A stretch of DNA of 64,000 nucleotides from Lichenicola sp964247755. GTDB lineage: Bacteria > Pseudomonadota > Alphaproteobacteria > Acetobacterales > Acetobacteraceae. The DNA is taken from contig CAXTVX010000011.1 of assembly GCA_964247755.1 (NCBI GenBank), forward strand, positions 7,313-71,312. The letters run 5' to 3'. A program made the position numbers and the translations under genes. Below are positions 34,620 to 43,601 of this stretch, one piece after another. Within the stretch, counting starts at the first letter, position 1. Each line of letters begins with the position of its first letter. The notes under the pieces are model-generated. The model searched no databases. It saw nothing but the letters and a program-made list of their open reading frames with translations, and was not told the origin of the DNA.

Positions 34620-35663
34620 ATGAAGACGCGTCTATATTATGTCCTGGGCGGACCATTGCAGCCGGATATTGAGACGAAGAAGCTGAGCGGGGAGCAGCCG
34701 CGTGCCGAGTTCAACGTCTTCGCGGCGCGCAACGGGACGCAGGTCGTGGGCACCGATCAGGCGGGCGGCGGGCATCCGACCTCGTTGCGCCGCCGTCTCG
34801 CCCTGGCACGGTCGTTGTCGCGCAGACGCGGCGACTACGACGCTCTCCTCGCATCCGGGGAGGACGTGGGAATCCCGGTGTCCCTGTTCTCCCTCCTCGG
34901 CCGGACCCGGAAGCCGGTCTGGATCATCCTGCACGGATCCTACCTGGAGGGCAGGAAGTACGCCCTGATCGCCCCGATGCTGCGTCGGGCGGCACACGTC
35001 CACTTCCTGTGCCTGTCCGGCGCGCTCCAGCAGCGCATGATCCGGGACGGGTTCCCGAGCGGCAGGTGCCACAATGCCGGCTACGGCGTGGACACGGCCT
35101 TCTTCCAGCCTCGTGAGATCCCGGATGGCCGCCTGGTGCTGGCTGCCGGCAGCGCCAACCGGGACTACCGGACGCTGGTCTCGGCCATCGAGGGGCTCGA
35201 CGTGTCGCTCCGCATCGCCGCCGACAGCCTGTGGCGTCCGAGGGCTGCCGATGTGGACCAGGCGACGCTGCCGGACTCGGTCGAGATCGGCTCCGCGGGC
35301 AGCTACGCCGGGCTGCGGGATCTGTATGGCCGTGCCCGCTTCGTGGTCGTGCCGCTTCATCCGGCACGATACGCGTCAGGCTATGCGGTGATCGCCGAAG
35401 CGATGGCCATGGGCAGGGCGGTCATCACCACGCGGATCGAGGCGCAGTCCGACCTCGTCGTCGACGGCGAAACCGGCTTCTATACCGAGGCCGGCGACGT
35501 CGCCGGACTGAGGAAGAAGATCGCTCTGCTGCTCGACGACCCGGCGCTGGCGCGGAGGATGGGGGAGACTGCGGCAAGACGCATGCAGGAGAAGTTCAGC
35601 CTGGATGCGTATTGCCAGACAATGGAACGGATCATCCAGGACCGATCGACCGGCTCGATCTAG
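34620..35663 (+). CDS. GT4-type glycosyltransferase
   Basis: A 347-aa GT-B glycosyltransferase. The N-lobe starts MKTRLYYVLGG, with DALLASGEDVGIPVSLFSLL. The C-lobe has SYAGLRDLYGRARFVVVPLHPARYASGYAVIAEAMAMGRAVITT, the E-x7-E donor motif region, and DGETGFYTEAGDVAGLRKKIALLL. It stands alone, divergent from the exopolysaccharide operon, and probably contributes another sugar transfer to the same polymer. The ATG at 34620 has AGGA closely upstream. Sugar specificity is unknown. Confidence 0.9.
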   Translation: MKTRLYYVLGGPLQPDIETKKLSGEQPRAEFNVFAARNGTQVVGTDQAGGGHPTSLRRRLALARSLSRRRGDYDALLASGEDVGIPVSLFSLLGRTRKPVWIILHGSYLEGRKYALIAPMLRRAAHVHFLCLSGALQQRMIRDGFPSGRCHNAGYGVDTAFFQPREIPDGRLVLAAGSANRDYRTLVSAIEGLDVSLRIAADSLWRPRAADVDQATLPDSVEIGSAGSYAGLRDLYGRARFVVVPLHPARYASGYAVIAEAMAMGRAVITTRIEAQSDLVVDGETGFYTEAGDVAGLRKKIALLLDDPALARRMGETAARRMQEKFSLDAYCQTMERIIQDRSTGSI

Positions 35664-35783
35664 CCACGCAGGATCGTCTCGTTGCGGAACAGGGGATGCC
35701 GACCAGAGGGTGCGGTCACCGCAGATGACCGGTGCCCGTGCATCTCTGCGAGCCTGGAACGAGGATCCTCCAGTCGCCGGTCG

Positions 35784-36761
35784 TCACGGCCCCGTTGCGA
35801 TTGCGGCCGCGTAGGCCGGTCTCTGCCATACCTTGATGCTCAGGATGCGCAGGGTTGCCGGGAACACCGTCTGGGCATTTGGAGGTCCGGGCCAGGAACC
35901 GTTGCCGCCGACGGCAAGGTTGGCGATCAGGTAGAACGGCTTGTGCATGTCACCTGGCGTGGTGCGCTGCCCGACCGCCACGCCGTCGATGTAGAAGGTG
36001 ATCGTCTGCGGGCCCCAGTCGACGCCGTAGCGGTGGAAGCCGAGAGACCCGTCGACACCGGTGTGGATCGTGTTGGTCGTGGCGCTGCCGTTATAGGCGT
36101 CCGGTTGCGTCGCGATCCATGCCTTGTCGGTTGTGTGCAGGGAGAAGTATGCGGTGGTGGGATCGTTGCAGAGTGCTTCCGGCGCGTCGATCTCCGGCGG
36201 CCAGTTGTCGTCCACCGAGAGCAGCCAGAATGCCGGCCACAGACCACGTCCGGACGGGATCTCGGCATCGATCTCGAAGTAGCCGTAGGTCTGGCTGTAG
36301 GGATAGGTGTTCAGCGCGCCGCTCAGGTAGGACCGTGCAATCCCTGCAGGCAGAGTGGCCTGCGCCGAAGCGGATAGCGGGCTTGCCGTGATCGACAGCA
36401 CGCCGTTGTTGACGCTGAACGGGCTGATCTTCAGGTCGGTCATCGCGTCGGCGTCAGGGTAGGCCTCGAGCTCGTTGCTGAGGGTTGCCCAGGCCGGCGA
36501 CCAGGTGGCACTTGCCTTGGCGCTGTAGCTGGCCTGCAGACCGCTGAACAACGACGCGTTGAGCTTGAACGAGCTCGAGGTGAAAGCCTGAGCGACCGGA
36601 GGCCAAGGCATGACGCCGGTGCGCCAGGCCGGCATGGTCGCGAAGCCGAGGTTGAGCGTCTGGATCGCTCCCGTCAGATCAAGACTGGGCGACGTGTTCG
36701 CCAGCGCTTGCACGGAACAGGAAGCGATGAAGCTCGCAGCAACGAGGGCCATTCTTTTCAT
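35784..36761 (-). CDS. Glycoside hydrolase family 16 (second copy)
   Basis: A 325-aa exported paralogue of the operon GH16 enzyme. The start at 36761 gives MKRMALVAASFIASCSVQALA as signal peptide. ExDxxE is EIDAPE (~190-195) within GLWPAFWLLSVDDNWPP. The flanking strands (YLSGALNTYPYSQTYGYFEIDAEIPSGRG; FHRYGVDWGPQTITFYIDG) match the first copy nearly position by position. Unlike that copy it has its own 290-bp AT-richer upstream region and is not in the operon. It is convergent with the GT4 gene. Probable role is cleavage of the secreted polymer; substrate unproven. Confidence 0.93.
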   Translation of the reverse strand: MKRMALVAASFIASCSVQALANTSPSLDLTGAIQTLNLGFATMPAWRTGVMPWPPVAQAFTSSSFKLNASLFSGLQASYSAKASATWSPAWATLSNELEAYPDADAMTDLKISPFSVNNGVLSITASPLSASAQATLPAGIARSYLSGALNTYPYSQTYGYFEIDAEIPSGRGLWPAFWLLSVDDNWPPEIDAPEALCNDPTTAYFSLHTTDKAWIATQPDAYNGSATTNTIHTGVDGSLGFHRYGVDWGPQTITFYIDGVAVGQRTTPGDMHKPFYLIANLAVGGNGSWPGPPNAQTVFPATLRILSIKVWQRPAYAAAIATGP

Positions 36762-37054
36762 GCCGGATTTCCTAGCGAAGTTTCCTTGCACCGAAAAGAC
36801 CCGGACAAGACTGTAAAGTGCAGCAGAAAGTTATTTCTGCGACAAAACTTGGCGTTGCAGCAACTCATGGCGTCGCTTGTCCGGAAACCGCGCGACGTCC
36901 AGCGACACCCTAGTCCGTCGTCACCTCCTGCATCAGCAGGATCTGCTCGCATCCCCTAGGGGCGCATGCACGATGAACAACGCTTGGCTCACGTTTGAAC
37001 GTTACGCCATCGCAGCGACAACGGATCCGGCATCGCAGGACCGGATCCGCGACC
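36762..37054. promoter_or_regulatory. Upstream region of second GH16 gene
   Basis: Nearly 300 bp without a protein-like frame. The half nearest the GH16 start (36770-36870) is AT-richer and includes GCAGAAA (36833-36839) against TTTCTGC (36844-36850), an inverted repeat over the leader. The other half is GC-rich with a small CTGC/GCAG hairpin near 36930. It must carry the GH16 promoter and possibly the terminator of the peptidase gene that ends at 37055. Confidence 0.45.
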
Positions 37055-39283
37055 TCAGGAATGCGGCTCCCGTCCCTGCAACGCCCGCTCCAGGAAGGCC
37101 GCCCGTGCCTCGGACACGCGCGCCCGGATCAGCGGGTCGGGCAGCAGGTGCGTGCCTGGCAGCAGCAGCAGCTGATACGGCTTGCCCGCCGCGACCAGCG
37201 CCTGCGTCAGCTTCACCGTGTTCTCGAAATACACGTTGTCGTCGGTCAGGCCGTGCATCAGCAGCAGCGGCCGCGACAGGCTCGCGGCGTAGGTCAGCAC
37301 GTCGCTTTTGCGATACCCGTCCGGATCGTCCTGCGGGGTGCCGAGATAGCGCTCGGTATAGGCGGTATCGTAATCGGCGAAGTCCACCACCGGCGCGCCG
37401 GCGACACCCACCTTGAACAGGTCCGGGCGGCGGATCGTCGCCATCGCGGTGAAGTAGCCACCGAAGCTCCAGCCGGTGACGCCGACCCGGCCCAGGTCCA
37501 TCTCCCGGTAGCGCTGTCCCAGCGCCTTCACCCCGTCCGCCTGGTCGGCCAACGGCAGGTCGATCAGGTCATGCTCGGTGGTGCGCTCCCAGTTCCGCCC
37601 GCGCCCGGGCGTGCCGCGGCCGTCCAGGCTGACCACCACGAAGCCTTGGTCCGCCAGGCACTGGTCCTCCACCGCGCGACGCGGGGCGCGCTCCACCATC
37701 TTCACCGTGGGCCCGGCATACACCGACAGCACGACGGGATAGCGGCTGCCGGCCACGAAGCCGGTCGGCCGGACCACCATGGCGTCCATGCCCTGCGGAC
37801 CGACGGTGGTGTAGGTCACGCGCGGCACCGCCGGCGCCTCGGCGACGCTCGGCAGGGTGGCGAGGATGCGGCCGCCCTCGTCGCGCACCAGCACCCGCAG
37901 GTGCCCGTCGGCGCCGTCGAAGGTGTCGGTGAACACCCCGTGCCCGTCCGGCGAGAACTGCGCCGCGTGCAGCCCGGGTTCGGCCGCCACGGCGACCGGC
38001 GCCCCGCCGCGCAGCGGGATCCGGTACAGCGCCGAGCCGAGCCGGTCCGGATCGCTGCCGATCGTCACCGTGCCGGCCCCTGCGTCCCCTGCCTGCGCGT
38101 CCCCTGCCTGCGCATCGACGTCGGCCAGCGACAGGTACGGCACCGCGGGCGTGGTCAGGGTGCGGTCCAGGCTGCCATCGGCGTGATGCAGCTCCAGCGC
38201 CCAGCGATCGTTGCGCTCGGCCGCCCACAGGAACCCGGAACCGTCCGGCAGCCAGAACGGCAACGCCCGCCCGCCGGCGGTGCCGCCGCCCGGGGTCAGG
38301 TCGAGCCAGGCCGGATCGGTCTCGGTCAGCAGGGTGGTGGCGTGGCCGGTGGCGGGATCCACCGCCAGCACCCGCTCGGCCGTCTGCGCCCGGTTCAGCA
38401 CCACCAGGGTCAACGGCCCCTTGCCGTCCGGCCACACCACCCGGGCGAGGTAGGGGAACGCCTCGCTGTTCCAGTCCACCCAGCGCGTGTCGCCGCCATC
38501 CCGGGACACAAGGCCCAGGCGCAGCCGGGCGTTGGCGGTGCCGGCGCGCGGGTAGCGGAACGACACCGGCTGCGCCGACGGGTGCTCCGGATCGGCGATG
38601 AAGTGCCGCTCGACCCCGGACAGGTCGGCCGCCTCGTAGAGCAGGGTCCGGCTGTCCGGCGACCACCAGGTGCCGTCCGCGCGCTCCAGCTCCTCCGCGG
38701 CGGCGAACTCGGCCACGCCGTGGGTGAGCGTGTCGCCCGCGCCGGTGGTGAGCTGCCGGTCCTGGCCGCTGGCCAGGTCCACCACGTGCAGCTCGTCGTC
38801 GCGCACCGCCGCCACGTGCTGCCCGTCCGGCGACAGGCGCGGCCCGATCCAGCCCTCGCCCGGCACCGGCACCGGCCGGGCATCGGCACCGAGCCCGATC
38901 CGGCTCAGCCGGCCGGCCTCGCTCACCAGCACGGTCGTGCCGTCGCGGGAGATGGCGTAGTCGGTGATGCCGGACAGGGTCATGCGCGCCCGCTCGCGTC
39001 GCGCCTTCTCCTCCACCGACGGGTGGTCGTTGCCCGGATCGGGCCGCGCCAGCTCGGTGGTGGTGCCGGCCTGCACGTCATAGCGGTATAGGCGCAGCGC
39101 CGTGTCGCGCGGGCCGCTGCGCAGGAACAGCACCGACCGCCCGTCCGGCGTCGGCTCGGCGTGGGTCGGCACGCCCAGCATGCCGTCCCGCGTCGCCGCC
39201 AACCGCTCGAAGCAGTTCTCCGCCGCCACCGCGGGACCGATGCCGAGCAGGATGGTGGACAGGCAAAGCATGGAACGCAGCAT
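37055..39283 (-). CDS. Dipeptidyl-peptidase IV-type S9 peptidase
   Basis: A 742-aa exported prolyl-peptidase. Signal peptide MLRSMLCLSTILLGIGPAVAA (start 39283). An eight-bladed propeller domain (~30-490) precedes the alpha/beta hydrolase domain. The catalytic Ser is ~605 in GWSFGGY, the Asp ~681 in HGLTDDNV and the His ~713 in PGTHLLPD. This is the order and spacing of DPP IV/S9B, which releases N-terminal X-Pro dipeptides. A 15-bp duplication near 38080-38115 adds AQAGD repeats in a loop. Monocistronic. Fits periplasmic peptide degradation. Confidence 0.92.
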   Translation of the reverse strand: MLRSMLCLSTILLGIGPAVAAENCFERLAATRDGMLGVPTHAEPTPDGRSVLFLRSGPRDTALRLYRYDVQAGTTTELARPDPGNDHPSVEEKARRERARMTLSGITDYAISRDGTTVLVSEAGRLSRIGLGADARPVPVPGEGWIGPRLSPDGQHVAAVRDDELHVVDLASGQDRQLTTGAGDTLTHGVAEFAAAEELERADGTWWSPDSRTLLYEAADLSGVERHFIADPEHPSAQPVSFRYPRAGTANARLRLGLVSRDGGDTRWVDWNSEAFPYLARVVWPDGKGPLTLVVLNRAQTAERVLAVDPATGHATTLLTETDPAWLDLTPGGGTAGGRALPFWLPDGSGFLWAAERNDRWALELHHADGSLDRTLTTPAVPYLSLADVDAQAGDAQAGDAGAGTVTIGSDPDRLGSALYRIPLRGGAPVAVAAEPGLHAAQFSPDGHGVFTDTFDGADGHLRVLVRDEGGRILATLPSVAEAPAVPRVTYTTVGPQGMDAMVVRPTGFVAGSRYPVVLSVYAGPTVKMVERAPRRAVEDQCLADQGFVVVSLDGRGTPGRGRNWERTTEHDLIDLPLADQADGVKALGQRYREMDLGRVGVTGWSFGGYFTAMATIRRPDLFKVGVAGAPVVDFADYDTAYTERYLGTPQDDPDGYRKSDVLTYAASLSRPLLLMHGLTDDNVYFENTVKLTQALVAAGKPYQLLLLPGTHLLPDPLIRARVSEARAAFLERALQGREPHS

Positions 39284-39753
39284 GGCGGATCCGACTCGAA
39301 CAGGACGTTGATCCGGCGATACGGCCACACGGGACGGCGGAAGACAAACCCGTCATAACACCGGCCATGGCCAGGCCCGGACCAGGTCCGGGGCGGCCAC
39401 ACCCTTTGCGATCGTCGTGCATGCAGCCGCAGGTCGCCCGCATTCCCGGGTGTTCGATCACGTCGCGAAGGGCGATTTCGCCCCGCGTGCCGGCAGCCGG
39501 CGGAACCGGCGGCCATGCCGTTCACGACGACCCGGCCCGATCAGGGACTGGTCCCGGATGCCGCCGATGCCGGCCCGGCCCGCCTCAACCCCCGGTCACG
39601 CAGCGGAGCCCGGACGCGCAGGGTGCGCGGCGGTGCCGGGCACGGACCGGTGCGGCCGCTCATCCCGGAGGCGTCGGCGCCGACCCAACGGGGCTCGCAT
39701 CCACGCGGGCGCGATACGGCGCCGTCATCGCGGGATGACAGCCCGGCCCCGCG
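39284..39753. other. Intergenic region, no gene seen
   Basis: About 470 bp between the S9 peptidase start and the end of the flavin reductase gene. Open frames cross it on both strands, but all are Arg/Pro/Gly-rich and lack ribosome sites, and none resembles a protein. A small AT-rich spot at 39340-39362 (just upstream of the peptidase) could be its promoter. Nothing else is supported. Confidence 0.5.
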
Positions 39754-40245
39754 TCAGGACTGGCCGTGCGGCAGTCCGTGATAGGTGCGGTTGAAGTACA
39801 CCAGCGCTTCGGCCGGATCGCCGAGCCTGACCTCCTGCACGCCGCAGAAGATCACGCTGTGCGTGCCGACCTCGACGATCTGCGACACCAGGCAGTCGAA
39901 CGACACCAGCGCCTGTTCCAGCACCGGTGCGCCGGTGGCACCCGTGGTCCACGATCCGGACACGAAGCGCTCCTCCATCTCCAGCGGCCCGGCGAACGCC
40001 ACCGACACGTCCTTCTGCGCGTGCGCCAGCGTGTTGATGCAGATCGGGCCACCGACGACCAACGTGTCGCGCGCCCGTGCCGCCCGGTTGATGCAGACCA
40101 GCAGGGTCGGCGGCGCGTCGGTGACCGAGCACACCGCCGACGCGGTCAGGCCGTGCCGGCCGCCGGCATCGCTGGTGGTGATGACGTTCACCGCCGCACC
40201 GAGCCGGGACATCGCTTCGCGGTAGGTGGTTGCATCCACGCCCAT
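39754..40245 (-). CDS. Flavin reductase family protein (HpaC-like)
   Basis: A 163-aa FMN-binding split-barrel protein: YREAMSRLGAAVNVITTSDAGGRHGLTASAVCSVTDAPPTLLVC, then NTLAHAQKDVSVAFAG and the C-terminal SQIVEVGTHSVIFCGV. This is the standard NAD(P)H:flavin oxidoreductase component that supplies reduced flavin to two-component monooxygenases. No monooxygenase gene is adjacent. The start at 40245 (MGVDATTYREA) is chosen over 40335 because the family begins near here. Confidence 0.92.
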   Translation of the reverse strand: MGVDATTYREAMSRLGAAVNVITTSDAGGRHGLTASAVCSVTDAPPTLLVCINRAARARDTLVVGGPICINTLAHAQKDVSVAFAGPLEMEERFVSGSWTTGATGAPVLEQALVSFDCLVSQIVEVGTHSVIFCGVQEVRLGDPAEALVYFNRTYHGLPHGQS

Positions 40246-40498
40246 GCCACTCGTCCCTTCCGGCCATCGCGGCCACCGACGGTGCGGTAGCATGGCCGGC
40301 ACGGCCAGGCGATCCTCCCGCGACGGCGGCCGCACGACCGGTCCAGGTTCAGGGCCGGAGCGGGACCATGGGGAGAAAGGCGGCCAGTCCCGGCGCGGGC
40401 AGCGGCAGGGTGACCGCTGCGCCGACGTGCGGACCGGCGCGCGGACGTCACCCCGGGCTCATGAGCTGCCATCGCCACCACGCTCAGGACACGGGCGA
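40246..40498. other. Intergenic region, no gene seen
   Basis: About 250 bp upstream of the flavin reductase gene, GC-rich, with only low-complexity open frames. Together with the possible small membrane protein at 40499-40654 it fills the ~490 bp to the dienelactone hydrolase gene. No promoter or hairpin stands out. Confidence 0.4.
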
Positions 40499-40654
40499 TC
40501 AGGCCGACCGGACGCAGCGCCGCCTGCGGCACCACCCCGGCGGACGGGCCACCAGCAGGACGAAGCCGGCGACGAACCAGGGCGCCCCGCCTGGACCAGG
40601 AGCGCCCACGCCGATGCCGAGCAGCAGGCCGGGCACGATCGCGACCGTGGCCAT
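40499..40654 (-). CDS. Possible small membrane protein, 51 aa
   Basis: A short frame with start ATG at 40654 and stop TGA at 40499-40501. It has one continuous hydrophobic span of about 20-35 residues (VAIVPGLLLGIGVG ... APWFVAGFVLLVA) followed by an Arg/Cys-rich tail (WCRRRRCVRSA), so the topology would be tail-inside. It could be a small inner-membrane protein cotranscribed with the flavin reductase. There is no clear ribosome site, so it may be chance. Confidence 0.3.
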   Translation of the reverse strand: MATVAIVPGLLLGIGVGAPGPGGAPWFVAGFVLLVARPPGWCRRRRCVRSA

Positions 40655-40736
40655 GCCCGGGAGGCTACACCGTGACGATCAACCCGTCCGACGTACCATT
40701 CCGCTCGAACCCTCCTCCCGACCGATCGAGCGGTCC

Positions 40737-41456
40737 TCAGGCCAGCGCCTCGTCGAACAGCGCCCGCATCGATGCCCAGGATCGCGCATCGGCTTCCGGG
40801 CTGTAGCGGATCGCGTCCGGCATGTTGCGTTTCGCCGCCCCCTGGTTGGTGAAGCTGTGCACGGTGTTGCCGTACAGGTGCATCTGCCAGTCGATCCCGG
40901 CCTCGCGCATCTCCGTCTCGAACTCCGCCCGCTGCCCGGCCGGGATCATCGGGTCGTCGGCGCCGATGCAGACCAGCACCCGGGCCTGGATCGCCTTTGC
41001 GTCGGTCTTCGGCGCCGCGGTGCCGAGGCCGCTGTGGAAGCCGACCACCGCCCGGAGCGCCGCCCCGCCGCGGGCCAGCTCCAGCGCCATGGTGCCGCCG
41101 AAGCAGAAGCCGATCGCGGCGATCCGACTCCGGTCGACCTCCGGACGCGACAGCAGCGCGTCCAGGCCACCGCCGGCGCGGGCCCGTGTCTTCGAGGGGT
41201 CCGCGAACAGCGGCTTCAGCAGCCCCAGCGCCTCGTCCAGCCCGTCGATCAGCTGACCGTCGCCGTGCAGGTCGCAGGCCAGCGCGGTGTAGCCGAGCCC
41301 GGCCAGGCGCTCGGCGCGGCCGATCGCGTGCGCGCTGAGGCCGAACGCCTCGGGGAACACCAGCACCCCCGGGCGCGGGCCGGCGCCCGGCTCGAAGAAC
41401 AGCCGGCTCTGCATGGTCAGGCCGTCGGCCTGGTAGGTCAGGGTCTCTGTCTGCAT
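40737..41456 (-). CDS. Dienelactone hydrolase family protein
   Basis: A 239-aa alpha/beta hydrolase. The nucleophile is Cys118 in GFCFGG, the hallmark of dienelactone hydrolases. The Asp lies in CIGADDPMIP and the His in NTVHSFTNQGA. The N-terminal VLVFPEAFGLSAHAIGRAERLAGLGY also fits. The family hydrolyses dienelactones in chlorocatechol breakdown, but most chromosomal members have unknown substrates, and no aromatic catabolic genes are near. The start at 41456 (MQTETLTY) is preferred to 41501. Confidence 0.93.
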   Translation of the reverse strand: MQTETLTYQADGLTMQSRLFFEPGAGPRPGVLVFPEAFGLSAHAIGRAERLAGLGYTALACDLHGDGQLIDGLDEALGLLKPLFADPSKTRARAGGGLDALLSRPEVDRSRIAAIGFCFGGTMALELARGGAALRAVVGFHSGLGTAAPKTDAKAIQARVLVCIGADDPMIPAGQRAEFETEMREAGIDWQMHLYGNTVHSFTNQGAAKRNMPDAIRYSPEADARSWASMRALFDEALA

Positions 41457-41665
41457 GGTCGGTGGTGTCCTCGAAGGCGAGGCATGGAGGATATCCTGCA
41501 ACGGTCGGATGCCAAACCGGGCACCGGGGCTTGCCCGCGGCGGGCAGGTGCCGCCTTATCGCCAACCGTTCCGGCGGCAGCGCCGGGCGCATCATCGACG
41601 CTCCGGCACCGGAACCTTCAGGCGCCAAGGCGTTGCTGTCCATCACGAACCGGAGGAAGAAACCC

Positions 41666-42025
41666 ATGAACCATGCCGATCTCGTATCAAAGGTGGCGGC
41701 GGATGCGGACCTGTCCAAGGACGTCGCCGCCCAGGCCGTCGAAGCCATCGCCAAGGCAATCGCCGAATCGCTGAAGAGCGGCGAGGAGGTGCGCTATTCC
41801 GGCCTCGGCATCTTCGACGTGTCCGAGCGCGCCGCCCGCCAGGGCCGCAACCCGCAGACCGGCGAGGCGATCGCCATCTCCGCCAGCAAGGCCGCCCGCT
41901 TCCGCGCCGCCAAGGCGTTGAAGGACACGCTGAACCCGGCCGAGCCCAAGCCGGCGGCGAAGAAGGAGCCGGCCAAGGCCGCTCCCGCCCCGAAGGCCGC
42001 CAAGGCCGCGCCGAAGAAGAAGTAG
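41666..42025 (+). CDS. HU-family DNA-binding protein with Lys/Ala/Pro tail
   Basis: A 119-aa histone-like protein. Residues 1-90 are the HU/IHF fold: MNHADLVSKVAADADLSKDVAAQAVEAIAKAIAESLKSGEEVRYSGLGIF, with the DNA-arm region RAARQGRNPQTGEAIAI and KAARFRAAKALKD. The last ~28 residues (EPKPAAKKEPAKAAPAP...KAAPKKK) form a histone-H1-like basic tail that plain HU lacks. The start at 41666 follows GGAGGAAG. It would bend and compact DNA in the nucleoid. Monocistronic, divergent from the dienelactone hydrolase gene. Confidence 0.93.
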   Translation: MNHADLVSKVAADADLSKDVAAQAVEAIAKAIAESLKSGEEVRYSGLGIFDVSERAARQGRNPQTGEAIAISASKAARFRAAKALKDTLNPAEPKPAAKKEPAKAAPAPKAAKAAPKKK

Positions 42026-42166
42026 GCCGGACGCCCCTTCCCGGGCCGAGGCGCATCGGGCGCGGCTGCTTCGGGCGCCGCGCCCGGTCGCGATCCGACC
42101 GGCATCCCCGCCGTTGCGGTACGCCCGCCCCGTGCCCACACTCGTCGGGCAACGAGGAGGGCAGCC

Positions 42167-43447
42167 ATGGACATCCAGACCGCAGGCAACCACGGCGGGG
42201 GCACCGACGACGCAGGCACCGGCGCCACGGCCGTTCGGATCGACCGCCTGGCCGAGATCGCGGTCCGGGTCGGGCTGAACCTCGCGCGCGGCCAGGAGCT
42301 GGTGATCACCGCCCCGCTGGATGCGGTGCCGCTGGTGCGCCGCATCACCGGGCACGCCTACCGTGCCGGCTCGTCGCTGGTGACCACCTTCTACACCGAC
42401 GACGAAAGCCGCCTCGCCCGGTTCCGCCACGCCCCCGACGAGGCGTTCGACGTCGCCTCCGGCTGGCTCTCGGACGGTATCGCCAACGCCTTCCGCGGCA
42501 ACGCCGCCCGGATGGCGATCAGCGGCGACGACCCGTCCCTCCTCAGCGCCGAGGACCCGGACAAGGTGTCCCGCGCCAGCCGCGCCGCCTCGCGCGCCAA
42601 CCGGCCGTCGCTGGAGCTGATCACCACCTTCGCCATCAACTGGAACATCGTCGCCTGCGCCACCCCGGCCTGGGCCCGCACCGTGTTCCCCGGCCTGCCG
42701 GAAGCGGAGGCGGTGGAGCGGCTATGGGACGCGATCTTCGCCGCCTCCCGCATCGGCGGCGCCGACCCGGTCGCCGACTGGGCCGCGCACAACGACGGCC
42801 TCGCCGCCCGCGGCCGCTCCCTGAACGAGCGGGACTTCGCCTCGCTGCACTTCCAGGGACCGGGCACCGACCTCGTGGTCGGGCTGGCCGACGGCCATCT
42901 CTGGGCCGGGGGCGCCGAGCGCGCGGCCAACGGCATCGTATGCAACCCGAACATCCCGACCGAGGAGGTGTTCACTACCCCGCACCGCCTGCGCGTCGAC
43001 GGCACCGTACGCTCGACCAAGCCCTTGTCCTATCAGGGCACCCTGATCGAGGACATCGCGGTGCGGTTTGAGAACGGCCGCATCGTCGACGCCCACGCCG
43101 CGCGCGGCGAGCACGTGCTGACCCGTGTGCTCGGCACCGACGAGGGCGCCAGCCGTCTTGGCGAAGTGGCGCTGGTGCCGCATTCCTCGCCGATCTCGCA
43201 GAGCGGCGTGCTGTTCCAGAACACGCTGTTCGACGAGAACGCCGCCAGCCACATCGCGCTCGGCCAGGCCTACACCAAGTGCCTGCGCGACGCCGCCGGC
43301 CAGGACCCCGACACGCTGGCCGCACGCGGCGCCAACACCAGCCTGATCCACATCGACTGGATGATCGGCTCCGGCGCCATCGACGTCGACGGCATCGCCC
43401 GGGACGGCGCCCGCACGCCGCTGATGCGGGCGGGGGAGTGGGTATAG
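42167..43447 (+). CDS. Aminopeptidase, M29 family
   Basis: A 426-aa metalloaminopeptidase of the thermophilic aminopeptidase (M29; AmpS/PepS) type. Family segments: RIDRLAEIAVRVGLNLARGQELVI near the N-terminus, NIPTEEVFTTPHRLRVDGTVRSTKPL with the metal-binding Glu residues, GEVALVPHSSPISQSG, LFDENAASHIALGQAY and IHIDWMIGSGAIDVDG with the C-terminal His and Asp ligands. Full length. The 3' end and the following hairpins are duplicated ~1.6 kb downstream (44974-45139). Confidence 0.94.
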   Translation: MDIQTAGNHGGGTDDAGTGATAVRIDRLAEIAVRVGLNLARGQELVITAPLDAVPLVRRITGHAYRAGSSLVTTFYTDDESRLARFRHAPDEAFDVASGWLSDGIANAFRGNAARMAISGDDPSLLSAEDPDKVSRASRAASRANRPSLELITTFAINWNIVACATPAWARTVFPGLPEAEAVERLWDAIFAASRIGGADPVADWAAHNDGLAARGRSLNERDFASLHFQGPGTDLVVGLADGHLWAGGAERAANGIVCNPNIPTEEVFTTPHRLRVDGTVRSTKPLSYQGTLIEDIAVRFENGRIVDAHAARGEHVLTRVLGTDEGASRLGEVALVPHSSPISQSGVLFQNTLFDENAASHIALGQAYTKCLRDAAGQDPDTLAARGANTSLIHIDWMIGSGAIDVDGIARDGARTPLMRAGEWV

Positions 43448-43501
43448 AAGCAAGGCCAGGGCTCCGCCCTGGACCCGCTGGGGGCAACCGCCCCCAGACC
43501 C
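43337..43501 (+). repeat. Direct repeat, copy A (aminopeptidase 3' end plus tail)
   Basis: About 165 bp made of the last ~110 bp of the M29 aminopeptidase gene, its stop and ~55 bp of downstream sequence with two hairpins. Copy B lies at 44974-45139 in the same orientation with scattered substitutions. Copy A is the intact one because the gene reads through it. The pair brackets the TetR/DUF4267/DoxX-like cassette. Confidence 0.85.
43456..43497 (+). terminator. Tandem hairpin after the M29 aminopeptidase gene
   Basis: Two strong adjacent stem-loops: CCAGGGC (43456-43462)/GCCCTGG (43466-43472) with a three-base loop, and CTGGGGGC (43478-43485)/GCCCCCAG (43490-43497) with an AACC loop. They lie nine bases after the stop. 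There is no T-run, so termination by the classic mechanism is uncertain, but the position fits a transcript end. The same module is repeated at 45094-45135. Confidence 0.6.
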
Positions 43502-43601
43502 GGATTTGTAGAAGGCATCCGCGGCCTCATCTGATCCTCCGCACGGCGGCCTGCCGTCGTGCCGGCAGGCAGCACCATGACCGGCGAACCGACCTGACCG
43601 T

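Noticed and set aside
36995..39091. A 698-codon open frame on the plus strand
   Set aside because: Antisense to the S9 peptidase gene, which has the full catalytic triad.
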